Notes: generated by a model from the sequence alone, not told the origin. Positions 25,566-35,594 are shown, numbered from the stretch's first letter. The stretch is 64,000 nt of DNA from Clostridium sp. CAG:768 (GCA_000437435.1 FR899625.1:151520-215519), one strand, 5' to 3'. Program-made: numbers and translations.

Positions 25566-26855
25566 TTATAATAATTCTCCGTATATTTTTCCGTTTTCAA
25601 ATTTTGTTATTTTTACTTGCTGTAGAGAATTTAATAATTGATTATCTTTTGAATTTATTAGAACAGTTAAATAGTTTCTTGTAATACCTTTCAGCATTCC
25701 TGTTCGTTTATCAGGGTGTTTTTCAATTAATACTTCATGTATTTTTCCTACATTCTTTTTAATGAATTCTATATGTTTTAGTGCAGAAAGAGCTTTTACA
25801 ACATCAGCTCTAATTTGTCTGATATTTTCGTCTACTTGATTATCTGCTTTTGCTCCGACAGTACCTTCTCTTATTGAATATGGGAATACATGAATTTGAG
25901 ATAGTCCTGATTTTCTTAAATTATCCACTGTTGTATAAAAATCTTCTTCTGTTTCACCTGCAAAACCAGTAATAATATCACTTCCTAAAAATGGCAAGTT
26001 GAACATAGAATTAATTTTTTCAATTTGTGTTAAATAATCTTCGACTTTGTAGAACCTATTCATTGATTTCAAAGTCTTGTTACATGCAGATTGCAATGAC
26101 AAATGAAAATGTGGACAGAATTTGTTTGACTTAGATAGGAAAACTAATAAATCATCTGTAATTTCATGAGGATTAAGAGAGCCTAGTCGATATCTTTCGA
26201 TTGTAGTTTTCTCTTCTATTGCCTTTATAAGGTCTAAGAAAGTCATACCAATATCTTTGCCCCAAAGCCCGATATGAATACCAGTTAATACAACTTCTTT
26301 GAAGCCATGATTTGAAAAATTGTTGATTTGTTCAATTATAAAATCAATATCAGCACTTCTGCTTTTCCCTCTGGCAAAAGGAATTATGCAATAAGAACAT
26401 CTATTATCACAGCCATCTTGAATTTTTAAACTTGCTCTAGTTTTTGTTGTATCTAATAATTCAACTTTGTTAAATTTATCAAGCTGCATAATATCTTTGA
26501 CAGCAAAATGAGTGTTTTCAGAACTGTTTATAATTTTATATAAGTCTAATTTTTCATCATTACCGATTACATAATCAATAAAATCATTTTCCAGTAATTT
26601 TTCTTTTTCTATTTGTGCAACACAACCTGTTATTATTGTTATAACTTGTGGATTTTTATGTTTTGCAGCTCTAAGCAGATACATTGCTTCATTATCACTC
26701 TTATGTGTAACAGAGCAGGAGTTTAATATATAATATGTCGCATCTTCTATATTTTTTGTTTGCTTAATATTATTTTTTTCTAGATTTTCGGCTATAATTG
26801 AGCTTTCAAATTGGTTAGATTTACAGCCCATAGTGTGAATGTAAAAATTTTTCAT
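25566..26855 (-). CDS. mtaB: tRNA t6A37 methylthiotransferase MtaB
   Basis: MtaB adds a methylthio group to t6A at position 37 of tRNAs decoding ANN codons. The 429-residue radical-SAM protein has the N-terminal MTTase domain (HTMGCKSNQFES, NSCSVTHKSD, TGCVAQ) whose three cysteines hold one Fe-S cluster, the radical-SAM motif CDNRCSYCIIPFARGKSRS, and a C-terminal TRAM-like region. MtaB rather than MiaB/RimO is chosen from the CIIPFARGKSRS context and GCKSNQ start. Standalone gene. Confidence 0.92.
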   Translation of the reverse strand: MKNFYIHTMGCKSNQFESSIIAENLEKNNIKQTKNIEDATYYILNSCSVTHKSDNEAMYLLRAAKHKNPQVITIITGCVAQIEKEKLLENDFIDYVIGNDEKLDLYKIINSSENTHFAVKDIMQLDKFNKVELLDTTKTRASLKIQDGCDNRCSYCIIPFARGKSRSADIDFIIEQINNFSNHGFKEVVLTGIHIGLWGKDIGMTFLDLIKAIEEKTTIERYRLGSLNPHEITDDLLVFLSKSNKFCPHFHLSLQSACNKTLKSMNRFYKVEDYLTQIEKINSMFNLPFLGSDIITGFAGETEEDFYTTVDNLRKSGLSQIHVFPYSIREGTVGAKADNQVDENIRQIRADVVKALSALKHIEFIKKNVGKIHEVLIEKHPDKRTGMLKGITRNYLTVLINSKDNQLLNSLQQVKITKFENGKIYGELL

Positions 26856-26926
26856 ATAATTATAATATTAAAAATATATTGTTGTGTAAATATTTTTAAC
26901 AATAGATTTAATTTCTAGCAAAAAAA

Positions 26927-26955
26927 TTTACTTTTGGGTTTTAATAAAGTATAAT
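26927..26955 (+). promoter_or_regulatory. Sigma70-type promoter
   Basis: TTTACT (26927-26932) and TATAAT (26950-26955) are separated by 17 bases, 26 bases upstream of the ATG at 26982. Confidence 0.5.
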
Positions 26956-26981
26956 TAATTTGTGAAAGTGTAGGTGTGTGT

Positions 26982-27872
26982 ATGCAAATTTCTTCAGTAA
27001 GTCCTAATTTTCAAGGTAGACGTGATAGAATTGATGAACTTATTAGCTTAGATGATGCTTCAGTTCAGCGCATTGCTTATATGAAAACAATGTCTCATGC
27101 AGATGAGAAAAAACATAGACGTATTACAAACGGTTTAATTATGGCAGCTCCTGTTGCAGCAGGTCTTGCGACAGCAGCTTTTACAAAAGGTAATACAAAG
27201 ATTTTTTCTAAAGAAGTTTCAGGTTTGGCTGCGAAATTAGCTAACGGTTTAAAAGTTGGCGGTTTGTGGGCAGCTTCTTTGGGTGCAGTCGGTTTAGTCG
27301 GAATGGCTAAAAACGAATTGTCAAAAGCATCTCCTGAAGTTCGTAAATTTGATAAAGATCACCCTCTATTATCTTTAGCGACTTTATTTGCTACAGGTTT
27401 AGGTGCCATTGCCTTAGTTAATAAAGGTGCAATTAAATTAGGTTCAGTTAAAGCTCCTAAATTTATGCAAAATGCTACAGAAAAAGTTGCTAAATTCTTA
27501 AATAAAAATAAGCAAATTACAAGTTTGAAAAATGGAGTTAAAAATTTATCAGCAAAAACTCCTGAACCTTTAAAAAATATTGGAGCATCTGTTCTTTCTT
27601 GGGCTCCTCAAATATTACTATTAGGTGGAGTATTCCATTCAATTAGTCATGGTTCTGCTGTAAATAGAGAATTGGCGAAAAATTATAATGAATTGAAAGA
27701 AAAACAATTAGATCTTGCAAAGGCTCGTCAAAGAGAACTTGCAATGGAAAATGATTTCTTAAAAACTGATGCTCAAAATCGTGAAGATTTAGCTTTAGTT
27801 AAACAGCCATTGTCAGATTTACCAGATGAAGTTATTGATAAAGTTGATGCTTTACATGCTGATGAAGATTAA
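26982..27872 (+). CDS. Hypothetical membrane-associated protein with N-terminal PNF tag
   Basis: A 296-residue protein starting MQISSVSPNFQGRRDR. It has Ala/Gly-rich hydrophobic segments near residues 50-66, 86-104, 128-150 and 205-222 (for example LIMAAPVAAGLATAAF) and a charged, probably coiled-coil C-terminus (NYNELKEKQLDLAKARQREL). No known domain is recognised. The start could be a GTG two codons earlier; ATG is preferred. The N-terminal tag matches the genes at 20672 and 21995. A terminator follows. Confidence 0.7.
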   Translation: MQISSVSPNFQGRRDRIDELISLDDASVQRIAYMKTMSHADEKKHRRITNGLIMAAPVAAGLATAAFTKGNTKIFSKEVSGLAAKLANGLKVGGLWAASLGAVGLVGMAKNELSKASPEVRKFDKDHPLLSLATLFATGLGAIALVNKGAIKLGSVKAPKFMQNATEKVAKFLNKNKQITSLKNGVKNLSAKTPEPLKNIGASVLSWAPQILLLGGVFHSISHGSAVNRELAKNYNELKEKQLDLAKARQRELAMENDFLKTDAQNREDLALVKQPLSDLPDEVIDKVDALHADED

Positions 27873-27900
27873 TAATAAAATATAAAGTAATATAAAAAAT

Positions 27901-27930
27901 AAAAAGACCAATTTATATTGGTCTTTTTTA
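27901..27930 (+). terminator. Intrinsic terminator
   Basis: A 12-bp stem (AAAAAGACCAAT / ATTGGTCTTTTT) with a TTAT loop, just after the gene at 26982. U-rich tail. Confidence 0.88.
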
Positions 27931-27982
27931 TTAAAAATATTTTACAAATTTATTTATAATATACTTCTATAAAAGTATAAAT

Positions 27983-28013
27983 AAAAGAGATACCCAAAAA
28001 GGATATCTCTTTT
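27983..28013 (-). terminator. Intrinsic terminator after nifJ
   Basis: A 10-bp stem (AAAAGAGATA / TATCTCTTTT) with an 11-base loop lies 23 bases past the nifJ stop, with an A-rich flank that becomes U-rich in the nifJ transcript. Confidence 0.75.
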
Positions 28014-28035
28014 ATAATTATTAATGAATAATTTA

Positions 28036-31000
28036 TTATTTCATTAATTCTCCAACAGCTTTGTATACTGCCATACGTTTAGCAGCATCTTCTTCTGCTT
28101 GAGTATATAGAGCTTCAGCAGCTTCAGGATTTGTTTTAAGTAATGACTTATAACGTCCTTCAGATCTGATGAATTCTTGGTAGCTTCCTTTAGGATCTTT
28201 AGCATCCCAAGTGAATGGTGCTTCTGGGTTAGCAGGGTTATATCTGTATAATGGGAAGTAACCTGCTTCTACAGCACGTTTTTGTTCTGTTTGAGTTTTG
28301 CTCATATCAATACCGTGTGCGATACAAGGAGCATAAGCGAAGATGATTGATGGTCCATCGTAAGCTTCAGCTTCTTGGAATGCTTTAAGAGTTTGAGCTC
28401 TGTCAGCACCTAAAGCAACTGATGCTACGTATACGTAACCATAAGACATGCTCATCAAGCCCATGTTTTTCTTGTATGTTCTCTTACCGCCTGTAGCAAA
28501 TTTAGCAACAGCACCTGTAGGAGTTGATTTAGAAGCTTGACCACCTGTGTTAGAGTAAACTTCTGTATCAAGTACAAGGATATTAACGTTTTTGTTTTGA
28601 GCAAGAACGTGGTCGATACCGCCGTATCCGATATCGTTAGCCCAACCGTCACCACCGATAATCCATACTGATTTATCTGTGAAGTAGTCTTGAAGTTCTC
28701 TAACTTTTGCTAAATCAGCACAGTCAACATCTGCATATTTAGCAAGAACTTCTTTTGCTTTGTCTTGTGCTTTAATAGCTTCTTCTGTTTTTGAATTTTC
28801 AAAATGAGACATTGCATTTTCTAAAGCTTCTTTTAAATCTGCAGGAGTTTTTTCGTTAGAAACAACTTTTTCTACATAAGATTTTAAAGTAGCTCTGTTT
28901 TGGTCAACTGCTAATCTCATACCAAAACCAAATTCAGCATTATCTTCAAATAATGAGTTAGCCCAAGCTGGTCCTCTACCATCTTTGTTTGTTGTGTAAG
29001 GGATTGTTGGGAATGTACCTGAATAGATTGATGAACAACCAGTTGCGTTAGCAACGATAACGTTTTCACCAAATAATTGAGATACCAATTTAACGTATGG
29101 AGTTTCACCACAACCAGCACAAGCGCCTGAGAATTCAAATAATGGTTTTCTTAGCATTGCACCTTTAATAGTTTTTGTAGTGTTTTTACCCATTACATTA
29201 TCAGGTAATTCATCAAAGAATTTTTCATTAACTGATTCGCAAGCTTCTTCTTCTTTTTCAATTGTTGACCAAGTTAAAGCAGCTTTTTCTGGGTTTTTAG
29301 CCATTGGACATTGGTCTAAGCAAACACCGCAACCTGTACAATCTTTGCAGTATACTTGTACTTTGAATTTTTCACCGTGATCATTTGGTTTAGCATCTAC
29401 TGCTTTGAATGATTCTGGTGCATTTTTCAAATCATCTGCTTCAATAAGTTTTGTTCTTATTGCTGCGTGAGGACAAGCTGATGCACAGATACCGCATTGA
29501 ATACAGAATTCAGAATTCCAATGAGGTACACGAGGAGCGATACCACGTTTTTCTAAGCAAGCTGTACCTGTTGGGATAACACCGTCGATTGACATAGCTG
29601 ATACAGGAATGTCATCACCTTTTTGTCTCATTGATGGTTCAATGATTTTCTTAGCAAATTCAGAAGCGTTATCTGGAATTAATTTAACATCTTCTGCTGC
29701 ACATACATCATTTAATGATGCTGGAATTGTAACTTCTTGACAAGCATCTACTGCTGCATCGATCAATGCTAAGTTCATGTTTACAACATCATCGCCTTTT
29801 TTCTTAAAGGTTTTCTTAGTCATTTCTCTCATACCTTCAAGAGCTTGTTCAAATGGAATAATTCCAGAAACTTTGAAGTATGCAACCATCATTACAGTGT
29901 TAGCACCTTTACCGCGCAATCCTGGTTGTTGTTCGATAAGAGCTTCTGCATCTACGTTATAGAATTTGATTTTCTTATCGATGATAGTTTTTTGCATATC
30001 TCTTGTTAAGTGAGAGAATGCTTCATCTTTTGACCAAGGGCTGTTTAGTAAGAATGTACCGCCTTCTTTAATACCTTTTAATAAATCATATCTGCCGATG
30101 TATGCATGAGCAGAACATGATACAAAGTCAGGAGCTGTGATAAGGTATGTAGATTTAATTGGTTTGTCACCGAATCTTAAGTGAGATACAGTTACACCAA
30201 ATGATTTTTTAGAGTCATAAGCAAAGTATGCTTGAGCATCTTTGTTTGTATATTGACCAATGATTTTAATAGAGTTTTTGTTAGCACCTACAGTACCATC
30301 TGAGCCTAAGCCCCAGAACATACAGTTTGTTGTTCCTTCAGGTTCTGTAACGATGTGTTCTTTAACTTCTAAAGATTTGTGAGTTACATCATCTTCGATA
30401 CCTACTGTAAATCCGTGGAAGCCGTTAGCTTCAGCATGTTTGTATACAGCTAATACCATAGAAGGTGTAAATTCTTTAGAAGATAGACCATAACGTCCGC
30501 CAATTACTCTGATGTCTTTACCAGCTAATGCTGCAACTACATCTAAGTATAATGGTTCACCGATTGATCCAGGTTCTTTTGTTCTATCTAGAACTGTTAC
30601 ACGTTTTGCAGTTGATGGTACAGCTTCTAAGAAGCGTTTTACATCAAATGGTCTGTATAATCTTACTTTTACTAAACCATATTTTGTTCCGCGTTTAGCA
30701 TTTAAGTATTCAATTGTTTCTTCGATAGTTTCACAGCTTGAACCCATTGCAACGATTACATCAGTAGCATCAGGAGCACCAACATAATCAAATGGATGAT
30801 ATTGTCTGCCTGTAACTTTAGCAACTTTGTCCATGTATTCTTGAACAATGTCAGGTACAGCATCATAATATTTATTAACTGTTTCACGACCTTGGAAATA
30901 TACGTCAGTGTTTTGTGCCCCAACTTTACATATAGGAGCTTCAGGTCTCATTGCTCTGTTTCTGAATTCTTCTATGTATTTTGGCTCAACTAATTTAGCG

Positions 31001-31572
31001 ATATCTTCATAAGATATTTCTTCAATTTTATGAACTTCATGAGATGTTCTAAAGCCATCAAAGAATTGTAAGAATGGAACTTTAGATTTGTATGTAGAAA
31101 GGTGAGCAACTAAAGCTAAATCCATTTCTTCTTGAACAGAGTTAGCTGCTAACATTGCATAACCTGTGTTACGACATCCCATAACGTCTGAATGGTCACC
31201 AAAAATTGCTAATGATTGAGCTGCAATTGCACGAGCTGCTACGTGGATAACGTGTGGTAACATTTCTCCAGCCATTTTGTGCATTACAGGGATCATTAAT
31301 AGTAAACCTTGAGAAGCTGTATAAGTAGAAGTTAATGAACCTGCAGCTAATGAACCGTGTACAGCACCTGCTGCACCTGCTTCTGATTGCATTTCAGCAA
31401 CTCTTACTTCTTCGCCCCAAATGTTCTTTTTGTGTTGAGACGCCCATTCATCAATCCATTCACCCATTGTAGATGAAGGAGTGATTGGGTAGATAGCTGA
31501 CACTTCACTAAGTGCATACGCAATATGCGCTGCAGCGTAGTTGCCGTCAACTGTTATAGTCTTTCCTGGCAT
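28036..31572 (-). CDS. nifJ: Pyruvate:ferredoxin (flavodoxin) oxidoreductase, single-chain NifJ
   Basis: The enzyme oxidises pyruvate to acetyl-CoA and CO2, reducing ferredoxin, the central step of anaerobic pyruvate metabolism. The 1178-residue chain has all fused domains: N-terminal pyrimidine-binding domain (GNYAAAHIAYALSEVSAIYP), domain II, gamma domain, two 4Fe-4S motifs (CIQCGICASACP and CKDCTGCGVCLDQCP), and the C-terminal TPP domain with CAGCGETPY and GGDGWANDIGYGG. ATG 31572 is preceded by AAGGAGG. It stands alone. Length fits the family. Confidence 0.97.
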   Translation of the reverse strand: MPGKTITVDGNYAAAHIAYALSEVSAIYPITPSSTMGEWIDEWASQHKKNIWGEEVRVAEMQSEAGAAGAVHGSLAAGSLTSTYTASQGLLLMIPVMHKMAGEMLPHVIHVAARAIAAQSLAIFGDHSDVMGCRNTGYAMLAANSVQEEMDLALVAHLSTYKSKVPFLQFFDGFRTSHEVHKIEEISYEDIAKLVEPKYIEEFRNRAMRPEAPICKVGAQNTDVYFQGRETVNKYYDAVPDIVQEYMDKVAKVTGRQYHPFDYVGAPDATDVIVAMGSSCETIEETIEYLNAKRGTKYGLVKVRLYRPFDVKRFLEAVPSTAKRVTVLDRTKEPGSIGEPLYLDVVAALAGKDIRVIGGRYGLSSKEFTPSMVLAVYKHAEANGFHGFTVGIEDDVTHKSLEVKEHIVTEPEGTTNCMFWGLGSDGTVGANKNSIKIIGQYTNKDAQAYFAYDSKKSFGVTVSHLRFGDKPIKSTYLITAPDFVSCSAHAYIGRYDLLKGIKEGGTFLLNSPWSKDEAFSHLTRDMQKTIIDKKIKFYNVDAEALIEQQPGLRGKGANTVMMVAYFKVSGIIPFEQALEGMREMTKKTFKKKGDDVVNMNLALIDAAVDACQEVTIPASLNDVCAAEDVKLIPDNASEFAKKIIEPSMRQKGDDIPVSAMSIDGVIPTGTACLEKRGIAPRVPHWNSEFCIQCGICASACPHAAIRTKLIEADDLKNAPESFKAVDAKPNDHGEKFKVQVYCKDCTGCGVCLDQCPMAKNPEKAALTWSTIEKEEEACESVNEKFFDELPDNVMGKNTTKTIKGAMLRKPLFEFSGACAGCGETPYVKLVSQLFGENVIVANATGCSSIYSGTFPTIPYTTNKDGRGPAWANSLFEDNAEFGFGMRLAVDQNRATLKSYVEKVVSNEKTPADLKEALENAMSHFENSKTEEAIKAQDKAKEVLAKYADVDCADLAKVRELQDYFTDKSVWIIGGDGWANDIGYGGIDHVLAQNKNVNILVLDTEVYSNTGGQASKSTPTGAVAKFATGGKRTYKKNMGLMSMSYGYVYVASVALGADRAQTLKAFQEAEAYDGPSIIFAYAPCIAHGIDMSKTQTEQKRAVEAGYFPLYRYNPANPEAPFTWDAKDPKGSYQEFIRSEGRYKSLLKTNPEAAEALYTQAEEDAAKRMAVYKAVGELMK

Positions 31573-31762
31573 AATACAAACCTCCTTATTTTATGCGCTA
31601 TTACTTAATAACTATACCCTTTAATTTTAATACAAACAAAATATTTTGACAAAAAATAATTTCTAATTTATAATCGCTCTTGTATCTTTTTTGTAATAAT
31701 TTATCCCAAAAAAGGCAATAATTTTTAATAATTAGTTTTTATATTAATATTGGAGTTATTTC

Positions 31763-32878
31763 ATGATTAAATTAAGTCAAAAAGTATTAAATGGATTAGG
31801 GAAAGTTCCACCAACTAAACCAAAGTCAAAAAATGTAGTTGATGGTGCATTAAATGTTTCGAAAAAAGTTCGTAGAAGAATTGCTGCTGGGACATCTTCT
31901 CCTCTTGAAAGAACTCCAAAATCTGACACTTTTGTGAGCAGTAATTCTGTTCAAACTGTTGCAAAAAAAGAAGAAATTCAAAATACAGATACCAAAAATC
32001 GTTTAGGTTATTTTTTAATAAAGCAAAATAAACAATTAGCTGCACAGTATATGAATGATTTGGAAATTGTTGCTCAGGCTATTCCGGAAGCGTCTTTTTA
32101 TAGAGAAGTGAATAAAAGTTCAACAAAAGAATTACCTTCTATCCTTGATAAAATTGCAAGAAGAACAGATCAATTTTCTGAACGCGGTTATTCAGGTGTA
32201 ATAAGAGATGGTGTTAGAGGAACAATTTTCTTACCTGACGCTGATAAAAATTATGTAAAAGTAGTTAAGGCTATGCAGAAAAAAGGGTATAAGGTTGCTA
32301 AGACTTATGCAGAAGATAAAAATGGTGATATTATTCTAGGTAAAGATGGTTTGCCTAAAATGGTAGATGATATAGATGTAAGGTTTGGAGATAATTCAGT
32401 TCCTTCTGGTTATGAAGATGTGCAAATGCGTTTTGAAAAAAATGGGCATTTATATGAACTATTATTTTTACCCGGACCTAATTATGCTGCAATAAAAAAT
32501 AAAGAGCATACTTTAGTGTTTGAAAATTTTAGAAAATATGATGCGGCAAAAATTACTGATGATGATGGCGCAAAACAAATTGTAAAAGGTATCAAAAAAA
32601 TTTATCACGGTTTGACTAGAAGATTATATGAAGATGCAAAATTGCGTGATAAATTTGGAGCTTCAAAAGCTTCTCAAATTACTTTTTCGAAAGAAGATGT
32701 AGAAAAAGCAGATAATTTGTTTGAATCTTTAAAAACACTATATTTAGGTAAATATAATGCTTTACCTCCTAGTAAGCGTTCTAAACCTAGATTTAAAGAA
32801 ACTGAAAAATATAAAGTTTTAGATGCAATAGAACAAAATCTAAGAGATGTATTAGAATTGTATAAGCCTATAGACTAA
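31763..32878 (+). CDS. Protein with possible RelA/SpoT-like nucleotidyltransferase fold
   Basis: A 371-residue protein with a basic, low-complexity first 75 residues and then a folded region. Residues 120-260 follow the order of RelA/SpoT synthetase domains: KSSTKELPSILDKIARR, then RDGVRGTIFLPD (compare the D-x-x-G-x-R-I strand), a helix YVKVVKAMQKKGYKV, then GYEDVQMRFEKNGHLYELLF (compare GY-x-S-x-H and E-x-Q-I) and KEHTLVFENFRKYD. Catalytic residues are only partly conserved, so nucleotide synthesis is speculative. No signal peptide. It overlaps rlmD convergently by 11 bases. Confidence 0.45.
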   Translation: MIKLSQKVLNGLGKVPPTKPKSKNVVDGALNVSKKVRRRIAAGTSSPLERTPKSDTFVSSNSVQTVAKKEEIQNTDTKNRLGYFLIKQNKQLAAQYMNDLEIVAQAIPEASFYREVNKSSTKELPSILDKIARRTDQFSERGYSGVIRDGVRGTIFLPDADKNYVKVVKAMQKKGYKVAKTYAEDKNGDIILGKDGLPKMVDDIDVRFGDNSVPSGYEDVQMRFEKNGHLYELLFLPGPNYAAIKNKEHTLVFENFRKYDAAKITDDDGAKQIVKGIKKIYHGLTRRLYEDAKLRDKFGASKASQITFSKEDVEKADNLFESLKTLYLGKYNALPPSKRSKPRFKETEKYKVLDAIEQNLRDVLELYKPID

Positions 32879-34214
32879 TAATTGCTACATTTTCTATATG
32901 GTAAGTATGGCAAAACATATCAAATGGTTGTATGCTTTCAATATTGCAACCATTATCTTTTAGATATTTTAAATCTCTTGCAAGTGTTGCAGGATTGCAG
33001 CTTACATAAATAATTTTATTTTTTGTGTGAGCAATTGTTTCATCCAGAGCTTCTTTTGTACAGCCTTTGCGAGGAGGATCAAGAATTGTTATATCAAATT
33101 TTTTCTTAATAGATTTAAGATATTTTGTTGTATCTTCAGTGTGTAGTTCAACATTATCTATTTTATTTATTTGAAGGACTTCTTTTGCTTTTTCTATGGA
33201 TTCTTTGTTTTCTTCTATGCTTGTTACTTTTAGTGCAGAGTCGCTTATAACTATTCCAAATGTCGCTATTCCTGCATAAGCATCAAGAACGGTTGGATTG
33301 TTGTGTTTTTTTATTTCATCTTTTACGTACTTAAAGATGTTTTCCGCACTTTTAGGATTTACTTGGAAGAATGTAGATGATCCTATTTTAAAAGTTTTAT
33401 CTAAAATTTTTTCATAAATAAAATCATCTCCGATTATACATTCTGTTTTCTCCCCTAAAATAACATTTGTTTTTTTGTTATTAAAGTTAATACAAACACC
33501 AGTAACATCTTCAAATTCATCAAAAATTCTTTTTGAAAAGTCACTTATATTCTTTGATATTTTATTGGAATTTATAACTAATGTAACTAATAATTTTCCA
33601 TTATAAGAAGAAGATCTGATTACAATGTGTCGTAAATCTCCAGTGTGCTTCTTTTCATTGTAGCCAGAAATATTATATTCATTTGCTGTATTTCTTATAA
33701 AATCAATAACTTTATCGCAAATTTCAGGTTGAATCGGGCAATATTTGATATTAACAATTTCATGTGATTGCGGTTTGTAGTAACCTGCAAGTAGCTTTTT
33801 TGATACTTTTGTTTGTGATACCGGATATTGAATTTTATGTCTGAAAGATTTTATCTCAGGACTTTTAATTGGCGTATTTATTGGAGTATCAATATGTCCA
33901 ATTGTTCTCATAGTATCTTCTACAATTTGTTTTTTTAGAAGTAATTGATAATCATAATCAATGAATTGTAATTGGCATGCCCCACAAACTTTTTGCATAG
34001 GGCAGAATGCATTTGTTCTATATGGTGATGGTGTTATAATTTCGATTGCTTTTGCCGTTGCAAAATTCTTGTTTACCTTTGAAATTCTTATTTTTAATTC
34101 GTCTTGCGGGCATGCATTTTCGACAAATACAACTTGACCATCAATTCTTGCAATTCCTGTTCCAAGATTTGATAGTTTTTCTATATTTACGATAAATTCA
34201 TCATTAATTTTCAT
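32868..34214 (-). CDS. rlmD: 23S rRNA (uracil-C5)-methyltransferase, RlmD/RumA family
   Basis: A 448-residue SAM-dependent methyltransferase. It has an N-terminal TRAM domain (IEKLSNLGTGIARIDGQVVFV), Fe-S cluster cysteines in CPMQKVCGACQLQ near residue 70, a Rossmann core (VLDAYAGIATFGIVIS), LDPPRKGC with its catalytic-region context and VSCNPATLARDL with the nucleophilic Cys. It makes 5-methyluridine in 23S rRNA; the exact site (747, 1939 or both) is not readable. It overlaps the upstream gene at 34204 by 11 bases. Confidence 0.9.
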   Translation of the reverse strand: MKINDEFIVNIEKLSNLGTGIARIDGQVVFVENACPQDELKIRISKVNKNFATAKAIEIITPSPYRTNAFCPMQKVCGACQLQFIDYDYQLLLKKQIVEDTMRTIGHIDTPINTPIKSPEIKSFRHKIQYPVSQTKVSKKLLAGYYKPQSHEIVNIKYCPIQPEICDKVIDFIRNTANEYNISGYNEKKHTGDLRHIVIRSSSYNGKLLVTLVINSNKISKNISDFSKRIFDEFEDVTGVCINFNNKKTNVILGEKTECIIGDDFIYEKILDKTFKIGSSTFFQVNPKSAENIFKYVKDEIKKHNNPTVLDAYAGIATFGIVISDSALKVTSIEENKESIEKAKEVLQINKIDNVELHTEDTTKYLKSIKKKFDITILDPPRKGCTKEALDETIAHTKNKIIYVSCNPATLARDLKYLKDNGCNIESIQPFDMFCHTYHIENVAIISL

Positions 34215-34845
34215 TTTTTTGTTTCTTTATGTGAATTTTTAAAGCTGGGAATAAATCATTATCATCACCATAGTGAGAGAATGTGATTTTCCCAAATTTA
34301 TTAGCATTTAATAATGATTTTACATAAGTTTGTTGTACATTATTAGGTTTGTATGAATATTTATAAAAACCTTGTTTTGTATCGTTAAGAATTAGAAATT
34401 GTTTTTTCTCTAAAGGCTTTTTGTATAGAGTGATTTCATTATTTTTAAATTGAGAAATCTTTACAATTTCAGCATTAGGGAAAAGGGATTGAATATAAGC
34501 TTCATCTAGTTGAATAGCTTTAAAATAGCCGTTATTGTAGATGTATTTAACAAATTTTAAATTAGCATTATCAACACCGATAAAATCACCATTGTTGATA
34601 AATTCCATGTTTGTAAAAGGTCCTATAGCAAGTTTTCCTTTGTTGTTGTAATATTCAGAAAAACCACCTGATCCTACAAACATTTTGTATATCAATCTAA
34701 TATCTTTAGGAGATGTTTGAGTAGTACTCCATTTTGTAGTTTGCGGATTATAATAAACCGATTGTTTTTCTTTTATGTAATCAAAGGAATAAGCTCTTAA
34801 TGCTGTAGATATAAGGAATAAAAACGTTATAAAAATCTTTTTCAT
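34204..34845 (-). CDS. Exported hypothetical protein
   Basis: A 213-residue protein with a clear signal peptide (MKKIFITFLFLISTALRAYS, probable cleavage before FDY). The mature part is soluble, with repeated tyrosines and NN/GK patterns (YNNKGKLAIGPFTNMEF, YNNGYFKAIQLDE) suggesting a beta-rich fold. No family recognised. Its stop overlaps the start of rlmD, so the two may be co-transcribed, though the functions look unrelated. Confidence 0.8.
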   Translation of the reverse strand: MKKIFITFLFLISTALRAYSFDYIKEKQSVYYNPQTTKWSTTQTSPKDIRLIYKMFVGSGGFSEYYNNKGKLAIGPFTNMEFINNGDFIGVDNANLKFVKYIYNNGYFKAIQLDEAYIQSLFPNAEIVKISQFKNNEITLYKKPLEKKQFLILNDTKQGFYKYSYKPNNVQQTYVKSLLNANKFGKITFSHYGDDNDLFPALKIHIKKQKNEN

Positions 34846-34865
34846 AAAAACATATTCTCCTTACT

Positions 34866-34892
34866 AAAAAAGACCTCATAAATAGAGGTCTT
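34866..34892 (-). terminator. Intrinsic terminator after tRNA-Val
   Basis: An 8-bp stem AAGACCTC / GAGGTCTT with a 7-base loop lies 6 bases past the tRNA CCA, followed on the minus strand by a U-tract. Confidence 0.75.
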
Positions 34893-34898
34893 ATAAAA

Positions 34899-34974
34899 TG
34901 GTGGGCGTTAGAAGACTCGAACTTCTGACATCCTCCTTGTAAGGGAGGCGCTCTACCAACTGAGCTAAACGCCC
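34899..34974 (-). tRNA. tRNA-Val (anticodon TAC)
   Basis: 76 bases with acceptor stem GGGCGTT/AACGCCC, anticodon stem CCTCC/GGAGG enclosing CTTACAA (anticodon TAC), T-loop TTCGAGT and an encoded CCA. A terminator follows. Confidence 0.97.
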
Positions 34975-35178
34975 TCAGCAAGATTAATAATAACTGAAAC
35001 AAATTTTATTGTCAACTATTTTTTATAAAGTTTTTTCTAAAATTTCTATTGAATCGTTAATTTCTTGGAAAATTCTAGTAAATTCAGCTCTTAGGTTATT
35101 GTCTTTTGCTTTGTTTTGTTGCTGTTTAACACTAAATTTTATATTTTTCTCGTTTCTTAGTATTAAAAAAGAAATATG

Positions 35179-35580
35179 TTATTCTTCAGGTGTCGTCTGA
35201 TTTTCTTCTTGTTTTTCGAGAAGTTGTTTTTCATATTCCATACGTTGTTTTACTTTTATTTCATGTTTTTCCCCATGATGAGGTTCTTCTCGTTTGTATC
35301 TTTGATCAGTCCACCATTTTGCCATGTGATAAACAGGACCACGTTTATATGGTTTCGGTTTTTCTTCTCTAACTTTTCTCTCTTTCTGTTTTTTTATTTT
35401 TACGGGCTTGTCAAGATTATCAATATTTGGGCGTGCAGGTGGAGGAACATCAATATAATCAATCAAGTCAGCTTCATTTACGGCATATGATTCTGGACTC
35501 ACATAGCCTTCATCTGCAAGTACTTTAGTTGATGATAATATAAATAAAAGTATAAAAATTGGTAATAATCTTTTAATCAT
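35179..35580 (-). CDS. Exported, highly charged hypothetical protein
   Basis: A 133-residue protein beginning at ATG 35580 (AAAGGGC upstream) with a signal peptide (MIKRLLPIFILLFILSSTKV, cleavage near LADEG). The mature part is proline- and lysine-rich, then Lys/Glu/His-rich (YKREEPHHGEKHEIKVKQR), likely extended or disordered. No domain recognised. A longer frame starting at 35610 adds ten residues before the signal peptide and is not preferred. Confidence 0.7.
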   Translation of the reverse strand: MIKRLLPIFILLFILSSTKVLADEGYVSPESYAVNEADLIDYIDVPPPARPNIDNLDKPVKIKKQKERKVREEKPKPYKRGPVYHMAKWWTDQRYKREEPHHGEKHEIKVKQRMEYEKQLLEKQEENQTTPEE

Positions 35581-35594
35581 TTTGCCCTTTCTTA

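Noticed and set aside
35020..35170. A coding-looking open frame on the minus strand, ending IFQEINDSIEILEKTL
   Set aside because: It has no ATG, GTG or TTG start and no ribosome binding site in its open stretch; it might be a decayed gene but is not supported.
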